Below are positions 36,479 to 48,400 of a stretch of DNA of 60,000 nucleotides, in pieces (positions within the stretch are counted from its first letter, which is position 1; each line of letters opens with the position of its first letter). The DNA is taken from contig OU612065.1 of NCBI GenBank assembly GCA_914767715.1, positions 21,950,001 through 22,010,000 on the forward strand. The letters run 5' to 3'. Source of the stretch: Membranipora membranacea. Lineage: Eukaryota; Bryozoa; Gymnolaemata; Cheilostomatida; Membraniporidae. The notes under the pieces are model-generated. The model was given only the letters and a program-made list of their open reading frames with translations, was not told where the DNA came from and did not search any database. The position numbers and the translations under genes are program-made.

Positions 36479-39400
36479 CTACATAATTGAATGGTAATAT
36501 CAATCATGTTAGAAAATCACTTCCCACTACTTTATTTCTTGATTTTCAGGCTATATGATAATCACTCAAAATTCATTTTTCACAGATAACATGATAAAAG
36601 TTTTTCTGTCAATCTAATATTAATGTATTTTTTTTTCTTTTTCTTTTCGTGGCTAATATTGTAGAACATTCTTTGAGAATGAAAATTATGCTAATAAAGT
36701 GTTTTCTCCGGGAGGACACCACTCATATTAAGGACAGGGCACAAAAAAGTCTCATATGTTGGTGTATTCAATATACTAGATCTGAGAATGGAAGTCGCAA
36801 GATTGATGAAAATTGAGCGGTGTAAAATTATTATGGTTATCAAATTTGATGAACAGCTCACATTTTTCTTGTCCTCATCTGGGGATTCTTTGGTTTTGTT
36901 TTCATGTTCTACTAGACCGTGAGCATGATCGTTGATTTCTCCGATAGCTACCACAGCTTTGTCGTCAGTACTAGAAGAATCTGGTACGGTAGTTATTCCA
37001 TTTGAGTTTGCACCTTTCTCTGGGTCTTTTTCTGTCATCTAAAATATTAAAATTTTTAATGATGATGATGAGGTGCGCAAGATGGAAGATGAGTGCCGCC
37101 AGACACAAGCTATAGGCCAAGCCCAACAAAGCAGGTGGACTTGTTGGGAGTCTGTTGAGCAGCGTCAGCTCAAATGGACAGAAATGTGATCGATGGAGCC
37201 ACAAAGGATCAGCTTTCTGGTTGGTGCAGCTTATGATCAACTACCGACCCTGGCGAACCTGGAACGCTGGAATTTGACCGAGAACTCGAAATGCGCCGAG
37301 TGCTCAGCCAAGGGCACACTTCGACATATCCTGTCGAATTGCCCACAGAGCCTGGGAAGATACACGTATAGGCATTATCAAGTCCTGAAAGTGTTGTGTA
37401 AATATGTCACGGAGAAATGTGAATATGCTAATGCTGGTGGTGAAGCGCTTGAAAAGATTTTGCGCAAAAAGGGATTGATGAACAGCGGAGAATGGCAAGT
37501 GAGATGCGACCTCACAGAGCAGCTCAGCATGCCACAGCATATTGGGATCATGAACCAAAGACCAGACTTAATTGTCTGGTCTGACAAAGAAAAAGCACTA
37601 ATACTGATGGAACTGACGGTGCCTTGGGAAGAAAATATCTCAAACGCGCATGAGAGAAAACTGACAAGATACGAAGATCTGGTGACACAATGCAAGGCAA
37701 AGGATGGAATTGCGAATTATTCGCAGTGGAAGTTGGCTGCCGTGGATTCATGGCTAGATCAGCTACCGAATTTCTGACTAGAGTTGGGCTGTCAGGCAGA
37801 GAACTCAAACAAGCCACAAAAAGCATAGTACATGAGGCAGAAAGCGCATCTGCATGGATTGGGCAGCAGCACTGTGTGAAGACAAAAGCTATTGCTTGTA
37901 AGCTGGGGTTTAACACGCTCACTTTGTTTTGTGGAGTTTGCCAGCATTTAATTCCTTTGTTTATAATCCTTGTAAGGATTAGATTGAGGGGATTAAGTGA
38001 TGATTAGCAAACTGCTCAGGTAGAAGGCTAAGCGGATTATGCCTTTAATACTCATATTAAAGTAGTTTAATCTCTGCAGGGTGAAAAATCAAAGTGAGTC
38101 TGAGTTAGATCTAAGGCATTACAAACATAGGAGCCATCGCCATGGCCATCGCATAAAAGGCAGGCAGAGCGAGACACAATCAGCTCACTGGCTGTAGCGC
38201 AAACAAGCCATCTCTCTGACTTGTGTATGAGTTGTACTATGCTCAATGTGGTGAATTTGAGTAGTGAACTATGGCACGAGGGGCGGGTGCCTTGACGATT
38301 AGCGGTGTTGCGCCGATGAGATGATGGAAAGCAAACCTCCCTGCACTGGTTTGGCTTAGAGTATAAGCATGAGAGTGATGGGCAAACATTGTTGCACTGA
38401 AACAATGACGAGTTGGCAGCCTCCCTGGTTGCGCAACAGCGTAAACACACCAATTATGACAAACCACCGAAACTTACAAAATGCACTGAGGGATCGATGA
38501 GATTGAATGAGATGCTCATCAACACACAGGGGTGGCTTCATGCTGCTGGGGCCGGCCATGAGGAGGTTGCACTAGAGAAGGCCTCGAAACAGCGCTTGAC
38601 TCATGGTTTCTAGCTGAAGACCTGTGTGTTGTGCAGTGGTACGCGCACCGCTGTATGTTGTATCTCACTATGTTTGTAGCTCAAATCAATTATCAGTGTA
38701 AGTGTTTGGTAGGTAAATAACTAGCCTGTCTTGGCAAGCTTTGTTTGGTGGTGGGCCCCGAACAAAGCTTTTCTAGACAGGCTAGTAAATAACCAACAAT
38801 GCAGAAATGAGATTTGCTAGTATATCATTTGTTAAGTTCCAGGTTTGGCACAACATCACACAAGAGATGTGAATGAGAGGTGTGAAAGTAATAAAAATAT
38901 AATCTGCAAAATTATTTTAAATTAATGAATTTGTTGTACTAATCATTTTATATTCTATTAAGTTGGATGAAAATCAGTTTGCCTACTGTGAAAATCGCAG
39001 CACAAAAGATGCATGTATTTCTCTTGTTTATTTTATTCGTGCTCGTGCTAGAAAAACCAGGGTCTTACGCCGCCCGTGTATAATTTATTGATTTCTCCTC
39101 AGCTTTTAACACCATTGTGCCAAATATGTTATGTGATAAAGTTAACAAAATGGGACTGCCAAAATATTTATTATCTTTTGTATATTCTTTTTTAACTGAT
39201 AGGCAGCAATTTGTCCGTGTTAATAATAGTCAATCTAATACTCTTAACTGTGATATCGGATGTCCTCAGGATTGGATTGTGTGCTCTCACCCATTTTATT
39301 TTCAATATTCACCAATTTTATTCAATCAGAACACAAAGACATCAGAATTTTTGAATATGCTGATGATATGGCAATAGTAGGACTTTTAGATTTTAAAGCT

Positions 39401-42400
39401 GATGCTTCACTTTATTTTATTTTGATGCTGTAGAAGAAGTTTTAGACAAATCGGCCAACCTTTTGATTAATGCCAAAAAGACCAAAGAGATGGTTCTGAG
39501 TTTCAGTAGAACTTGTACTGTTTGTGATATTTTATACATTAATGGTAGTGTAATTGATAAAGTTAATCATTTTAAATACCCTGGTACTACTTTTAGTAAT
39601 AGCCTTAAATGGCATGAGAACTATTTATGTATTAATAGCAAGTTACGCTCAAGATTCTATGCTTTTTCCAAATTTAAACATTTTAAACCTAGTGTCTCTC
39701 AGAAAGATCATTTTATCAAAACGCTTATTATTCCAATTCTTAATTATAATATCGAGTTGTGGTATTTTTCATCAACTGTTCGAGAACGAACACGACTTTT
39801 CAAACATTTTATCCGTAACAATTTTTCTATAGATATAACTAGCTACGTAGTCGAAAGGATTCATATTTTAGCCACAAACTATGCCAACTGGGATGAACAT
39901 ATTTTAAATAACTGCTATTCATGCCCAAGATCCCAATACCTTTTGCCAAAAGTAAGGACCAGCAGATTTCTAAATAGTTTTATACCTGTTAGCATTAGGA
40001 TTTTAAATAACAGAGACATTCCAACATTTTCATTGTAATATGTCATTGACGATATTACCAAATGAATCTAATCTAATTCTTTTTAAGTGACTTTCGAAAA
40101 ATCTTTTCCAGTAGCCTCATAACAGAGACACAATTGCTATATGCTTTGTCCTAAAATGTTCTACTGGAATGTGTGCGGGATATCTTGGCGGATAAAAGGC
40201 TTCATAGTCTCCTATTCAAGGGTTCCAAACAAGCTCCTTCCTAGGCAGAGATGACTAAGGCTTGAACAATGTATAAGGTTGCACAGCAAACATTTTATTT
40301 ACCATAATGTTTTCCTCTTCGGCATCAAAGGCAGGATTAACAGCTGCACACCTGGAGACTTTTAGTTTGTCCTCATCAGGGGACTCTTTGGTTTCCTTTT
40401 CATGTTCTACTTGACAGTTGGCATTATCGTTGATTTCTCCAATAGCCACCACAACTTTGTCGTCAGAACTAGAAGAATCTGGCAGAGTAGTGATTCCATT
40501 TGAGTTAGTAGCTTTCTCTGGGTCTTTTTCTGTCATCTACAAAATTGAAATTTATAATTTAACCATGTTGGTAGCTCAAATCAATTCTCAGTGTAAATGA
40601 TTGGTAGGTAAATAAATAACTATGCAGAAATGAGCTGCGGTCAGTAAAAAATTTTGCCAGTATCTCCTTTCTCAAGTTCCAGGTTTGGCACAACATCACA
40701 CAAGAGATGTGAATGAAATGTGTGAGAGTAACAAAAATATATTCTTCAGTATTATTTTAAATTATCAAATTTGTTGGACTACTCATTTTTTTTAAAGTGA
40801 CTTTCGAAAGATATTTTCCAGCCGCCTCATAACAGAGACATAATTGCTCTATGCTATGTCCTAAAATGTTCTAACTAGTAAAACAAGCACATTAATAACT
40901 TTTTCTGAACTTGGATATGGGAGAATGTTTCTCTCAGTTACTGTAACTTTTGATTATTTTCATCAGCACAACTGTACTGTAACTTCTGATCAAAATAATA
41001 AATCTTTTCTATCACAATTGGTATCTCAATGATAGTCAGAAACTTTGGGAGAGGGGACGACTAATACGTCATTGGGCGAATATAATTAGGTTGGCAGTAG
41101 CGACACACCGACTGGGGAGAAGTCTGAGGTAAACCATGATAGCATAAAGGAACATACAGATCTAGCTCCTTAAAATTATGCCTAATTGTTAATAAGTATG
41201 CTCTTAACTTGGGGAAATTCCTCACCTCATTTAAACTTTTAATACATTCTCATTTCCATTTACCGTGTTGATCTGGTTCCACCCATTTTGATCTTTGAAA
41301 CAGGGAGGCAGGATAATAAAAATTGTTCTGCTAAAAAAGCAGATTTGCTAAATAAGAACGCTCCAGACCTGCATGTCGTGTAAAAATATATAAAAGCCCT
41401 ACTATTATAGCTAAGTTTGGTGGGGTAGTGCGTGGTTTGACTTGCACGCTAAGTGACAAACAAGTAAAGATTAAAATGTGAAAATCCCGAAAACTGAGTG
41501 AAAGACCAATACATTATGTAGTCAAGCAGTTACATAGAACAAGTTTTATGTATCATTTGCACGGTGAAAAAATTCAAAGCTCCCCGGGCAGGAATTATTG
41601 ATGGCGTTAAGAGTTGCCTCCATCAGTGATGTTACAACGAGTTAATGCTGGTCCACATTGTCCCAGATGACATTGGGATGCCATCCCAGATACTGATCCC
41701 AGATGGTCCCAGTCTTTTGTTCACATTGTAAAACTTATCCCAGATTTTTTCTGGGATAGTGCTGAGATATTTATGATATGTGTTCACATTGTCTAGGATC
41801 GTCCCAGATAGTCCCAGATCATCCCGGATCATCTCAATGTTGTTTTAACAGAGTACCCAGATGTAAAATGAGTCTGGGTCAGTCAGTCCACATTGTTTCC
41901 CCCCCCCCCCCCCCCACCAATCAAAACTTGTCAAGACAGGCTAGAGGAATCCCTGCCCATTAAAATAACAGCAGTATTTACCCAATTTTAAATTGTATGG
42001 CAGTAAAAAGCGATGAAAGATCTAATAATACTGCTTATAAATGCGGCGCGGATGAGAGTCATTATGAGTGATTGTAAGCTTGTATAGGAGTTTGATAATA
42101 AACCCGCTGGTGATGATTGCCATAGACTGGAAGGCGTGCGAGAAGCCTTGGCGGATATAATGCTTCATAGACTACTATTCTAGGGTTCCAAACAAGCTCC
42201 TTCCTAGGCAGAGATGACTAAGGCTTGAACAATGTATAAGGTTGCACAGCAAACATTTTATTTACCATAATGTTTTCCTCTTCGGCATCAAAGGCAGGAT
42301 TGACATCTGCACACCTGGAGACTTTTAGTTTGTCCTCATCTGAGGATTCTTTGGTTTCGTTTTCATGTTCTACTTGACCGTTGGCATTATCGTTGATTTC

Positions 42401-45400
42401 TCCAATAGCTACCACAGCTTTGCCGTCAGAACTAGAAGAATCTGGCAGAGTAGTGATTCCATTTGAGTTAGTACCTTTCTCTGGGTCTTTTTCTGTCATC
42501 TACAAAATTAAAATTCATAATTTAACCATGTTGGTTGCTCAAATCATTTATCAGTGTAAGTGATTGGTAGACAACCTGTAGGCCGATAACCAACTATGCA
42601 AAATGAGCTGCAGTAGGTAAAAGATTTGCCAGTATCTCCTTTCTTAAGTTCCAGATTTGGGACAACATCACACAAGAGATGTGAATGACATGTGTAAGAG
42701 TAATGAAAATATATTCTTCAAAATTATTTTAAATTATTTTAAATTATTGAATTTGTTGCGCTACACCTTTTTTTTGGCTTGTAGCAAACATCTTATTTAC
42801 CATAATGTTTTCCTCTTGAGCATCAAAGGCAGGATTGTCAGCAGCAGACTTGGATGCTTTTAGTTTAGTCTGTGAGTTATTCTGCGTGGCCTTGATTTGT
42901 GCGGAGAGATACGGTGCCGTTCCCATAAAACTGAGAAGAATTGGCAAAAGTACCATACCATTCCATAATCCAAGCAAGACAACCAGGAGATTGACCTGTG
43001 AAAGAAATAATACTTGGTCAGTCACATGATACAACCATCCAAGTATAGCCAAGTACACATTTGCATTTTACTTATTTTAAATAAACTATCAAATCACTTT
43101 AAATCTTGTTAATTTTATTACTAGTGTATTTTTTTTGTCTCTCCGCTTTTCCTTATTTTCCAAAATTATTTGTTCTGTCACTGCATGAAAAATATTTGCT
43201 ATGATAATTGTAGATTGACAATAAAAGTATGATATATATATCAAGGACTCCTTCCTTGTAAGAACAGCGCAGCATGCTAGTAGAGATGCTGATGGTCTAG
43301 AAATCTAGAAGTCCTCAGCATTATTCTTTATTTGTTAAAAAACGTAATATTACTTACCCTAAAAAATACATCAAACACATAGGAGTTTGATGTGGCAAGA
43401 AGTATAAAGGCAAGTAGAGTACTGAATCCTCCATTGAATACTGCGGGGCCGATATCTGCTAGCGTCTTCATTGCTCTCTCTACAGTAGGGGATGAAAGTG
43501 AACTAGTTATCGATTTGTGTATCGATTAGCCCTAAAATCAATGTAACGTTGACATACGAAAACATAGTGAACTACCCATAATAAAAAATTGCATCAGATG
43601 AATATTTCCCTATGTTAAAGGGCAACCAAGGTTTCAAACAACTTCTCATTGGCCCTCATTGATTAATAGCAGATAGCACCTTCTGCAGAGGGAAAAAGAC
43701 CAAATCTAATTCGGATGATTATTCAGCCAGAATTCTTCTGAAACATTTCATCCATCATGTACTCAAACTCAGCTAAAATAGAATACCAAAGAGCAGTTTC
43801 CTGTTCCTGTTATTATTTAGCCTGTGCTCTATCATCATTACAGCAATGCCTTGGAACCTCCCCTAAACCGAAGTGTTACCCAGCTTAGAGTCAGCAATTA
43901 GTTTGAGTCTTGCATCGCGTAATGCACAAAGCTGATGCTGCCTAGCACATTATTTACTACCTATTAATGCATTGCTGCGAAACCTTGGTTGCCCTTTAAT
44001 GATTGAAAATTAGATGTTATATTGGCCGTTTGCCAAAATTTGTGACATAAGTATTCAGCTATATCATGAGTAAATTTTCACTGTAAACTCACGATTTCTA
44101 GTTCCAGTCACCGACATTGCTACAAGGGGTCCCAGCAATCATTGGGCCATGTAAGGCCAACAACCCTAACACGTACACTGTGCATACTTGCCAAGTCTCC
44201 CTATTTAGGTGGGACCCACACCTATTTCTGTCCACTTCCCATCTTTTGTAATTCTCACTTTTTTTCCTCCAGATTTGAGAGAAAACAGCCCTATCTCATT
44301 TTTTTAGTATCTATCCAAGACCCCAAGTACTTGTTGATGAGTTACTGGTAAGGTCTTTGCACACAAAATTAAAAGGAATTGTGCTATTTGATTACGTTAA
44401 CACAGGTGTACCTGTTGTATTCAAATTCAGACTATTATTGTCGATGGGGTAGGTGATACTGGACATTGGCAAAGTAAGGGCATGCAAGTCCCAGGGGCCC
44501 ATGTGTTGATGGTTTGTGTTTGAAGTGTATTTCACATTTTGATATTTTATTTGGGATCAAATATGCGTTTTTAGCCCATCCTAGTGGCTAGAAATCCCCA
44601 CTTTTGAATTTTAGATTACTTCGCAAGTAAGACGCTGTGTTGCATAGGGTGGCAATGGTGAAGTGGAATGAGCTATGGGACAAGAGAACACAACTCTGAG
44701 AAGTGAAGAGCGGGCATGCTAATTAGCGCCATCAACCCATGCTTTTTTTGGGGATGATGAGATGGCTCAATCGATTAGCGCGCTTGCTATTCACTGCCAG
44801 GCAAATAGTGCCGCAAGAGTTGTGGGTTCGAATCCCGTAGGGGGAGCTTTCAAGTTTGAATGTTCCAGCCCCCAGCACCCTCGGGTGTATACCTCTTCTT
44901 AATTAAGTTTTGACTTTTATACTCACGATTTCTTGATCCAGTAACAGTCATGAATGTGTGACCGATATGTGCAGAGTAGTCGACGGCCAGACCAATGGCT
45001 AATACAAGCTGTATACAAGTAACTGTATCTATCGACAATCCCCATAAGTGCATAAAACCAGCGACCTCAACCTGAAAACCAACAAGTGGTAGAGATCAAT
45101 ATTGACTTGATTTGTTACATTCCGAAACAACAAAGATTATGTGTTGAATTGGCCATATCCAATGGCAGAGTGGGGACAACTTCAAATCAAGCAAATAAGA
45201 TGAGACAGAAATATATATACTTTTATTGTCAATCTACAATCATCTTTGATGTGAATGATTAAAATATGTTTTCATAAATAAATAAAGTTGTAAGTACTAA
45301 CCAGAGTAGATAATACGCAGAAGGAGACCAGCAGACATGCACCAAGATCAGCTATGAGAAGTAATGTCAGTATAAACACACATCCAAAGGCTAGACCCAT

Positions 45401-48400
45401 ATTCCTGTATAACTCAACCTGCAGATATAAAAGTGATAGTCAACACTTAGAAAACTTACATGCTACATCTTACATGTTTGGTTGATGTTGCTTTGAATGC
45501 AGAGATATACTAACACATGTTGGCTTTAAACCAGTGCTACCTAGACCAAGTTTTGTCAATTTTCCTGCATTTGAGTTGCTCCCCTCCACTAGTCACGCAG
45601 AAGGCAAAAAGCCTGCAGCTTGACCAGTGGAGGGGGAGGGGCAAACAGGAATGCAGGCAAACTAGATCAAACTTGATCTAAATGCTACCGGTACAGTTGT
45701 AGTGTGAAATTACATATGAGAGAACATAACTACCTGAATGATTTTGTCAGTCTCCCAGGTCTGGAATGAGCGACTAAATGGGAAGGATTTATTGTCTGTG
45801 TAATATTTCTTCACAAGCTCTCGAATAGACTCCATAGCCTCAACTCTCTCCACAGAGCTCGACATGTCAGTAAACTCGAAAGGTATTCTAGTGTACTACA
45901 ATATAGAAAGTCAGGTTATCAGGTAATAAGATTGTACATTTTTGAAAGGCAACTCACAGACCCAAAGCATTTTTCAGTCAAGAAGCTAGTTCTGCTGTAG
46001 TTATGCGATATAATAGCGGTGAAAAACATCAAAGCTCTTCTGTGGTTAAAAACTATGGTTAATTGCTCCTGCTCAAGTTTCACAAAGACATTTAACATTG
46101 CACATATTAAACCTCATTATGCCAAATATTTGAATTTTGCTCACATATTTCCCATTAATTTATCAATTTTACCAGAAGAGATCTGCCAGCAAAGTCCTCC
46201 TCTAGGTCGAGGATTTCAGGAGTGGTGAGATTTGGTGAGTTCGCTATGACATCAGCTAGGCTGAAATCCTCTTGGTCTGTGCCATTACCGAATGTAACTG
46301 TCTCATTGAACTTAATATTAGCTACGTTTCTGCGGCCAGAAGCAGTGATGAAAAAGTAGGGAGTCATCATCATGTTGAATCTCCTCTCATCCAATGGGTA
46401 CTTTGCTGTAACATAAAGTTTCTGTTAGTGTGGAGTCAAGATAGGCAAGAAAGTTGACTCACCGAGCATATATCTGCGGCATAGAAACATATTTACACAA
46501 CCAATCAGTGCGAGATGTCTTCACCATAGCTCTTTAAATATCTTTTTATCAAGGTAGCTGCTGGTGGCATTAGTTGACAAAGGAATGCAACAAAAAATAT
46601 CAACCCAAAAATTAATACGCGTGGAAATATATACACAAATATAAATTTAAAAACAAGCTGCACCACATCTTTTCTCTATAACAGTACTATATGAACAGGT
46701 TGCTGTAAATGACATCGATGGTTGACGATTGAATGCAACTATCAACACTGTCAGAGTTTAAGCGATATGCATGAATGTTACTGAGTTTTTGGTTTTTTTT
46801 TCCCTTTTTTTGTTTTCTTGGAAGGCTGATTTTGTAAAACATTCTCATCGAATGAAAATTATGCCAATAAAGTTAAAAAAAAAAAGGATACACAAATTAT
46901 TCGTTATAAGCTATCACTCATGCAAAAATAAACTGCACCATACTTATATTTCTATACCAGTATTTATAATCTTTCGTATTATAAATTTAGGGGTTGTTGT
47001 TAGTGGCATTATTGGTTGATGATTGAATGCATATGTCAACCCTGTCAGAGTTGAAGCATATGTTTGTGAGGTCTTCATTGAGTTTAAAACATACTTGTAG
47101 CGTTGTTGAGGTGAGATTCCACCCAGGGACATTTCGTTGCATTCAGCCACTCGGCGTAATCCTCAAGCCAAGAATCAACTGAATCAGGCTTGACTGAGAT
47201 TTCCTTCTTGAGTTTATCACTCATGGCAGTCACTTTTTCTGAGTCCTCCCAATAGCTCACTCCACCTGCAATCAAAATTGCTAGTTTACCATCATTTTTC
47301 AAAAATCTAATTTTTGATATGGTGGTATTTTATGCCAGGTGTTATAAAAAAGTGCCACATGAAAATTAACATTTTTTTTTTTAAATCAACAAAAAGAGCT
47401 CACCTATATAAACAAAACCATCATCTACACTCTGAGATGGGAAATTCTTCTCGAATGAGTCAACATATTCTTTTACATATGAGTCTTTGGGAATGAAGAT
47501 ATTAGGGTCATACTCCTGATCCAGGTTGATAACACCAAATATTCCAGCAGCCAGTAATCCGAGTGAGAGTAATATCACTACAATCTGTAAATTATCAATC
47601 AGGACATCGTTATATGATTCACATGTGCATGTAGAGCTAATTATACTTATCAGTCATTTTGCCTCATTTTTTCATAACATCAACCAATAGCAATCAATTT
47701 GACTCATTCATTGGCTGCATTTCCAATCAACAAGATTTAGACTCATACTTTAACGAGATAGACAGGATTTCTAAGCAATGCTCTGATTATGAACTTTTTA
47801 TAGAATGCCAGCAAAACTCAGGAAATATTTTCTACTCAACGAACTAAGCCCCATACCCCTCCTATTGTTTTAAATGGTGAAAGCATTACTATGTGTGACA
47901 AAGTCACTTATCTTGGTATTATGTTAGATCAAAAGCTGCACTTTGAAGAACACATTCAGTCTGTTGTGAGTAAAGCTGAGCAGCGTATGTATATTGTCAG
48001 GAATTTTGTACATCTTAGCACCATACCCCTTGCCACTATGTTATTTAAAAGTTTTATTGTTTCCGTGATCACTTATTGTTTACCAGTATTATACACTACT
48101 ATTTTTGCTAAAGACAAGAAACGTTTGAGCAAGTTTTTTGATCAGACCTCAAAGCTCAAACTCCAAGTAGATGATCTCGACAGCCTTATGACTAAGCGTA
48201 CCAAAACACTTGCCCTCCGATATATCCATGACGATGACCACCTTATGAACAACTTTCTTGCTAAATGCCCCTCAGGCAGGTATCGAACAATTAAACACAG
48301 AAGTGCCCTTGGTAAAGACTATTTTTTGAGGCATGCTATCCATATTTTAAATGATATTCTCTTTTAATCATCCATCAGTGTTTCAACTTATTTTCCCTTG

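Noticed and set aside
37304-37922. Three - strand frames of 84-124 codons over the R2-type fragment
   Set aside because: They are antisense shadows of the retroelement coding sequence, which carries the recognisable CCHC and RPD...E motifs.
44752-44850. Functional tRNA gene
   Set aside because: A and B boxes are good, but the spacing and central arms do not form a convincing cloverleaf, and a truncated relative exists in the paralogous intron.
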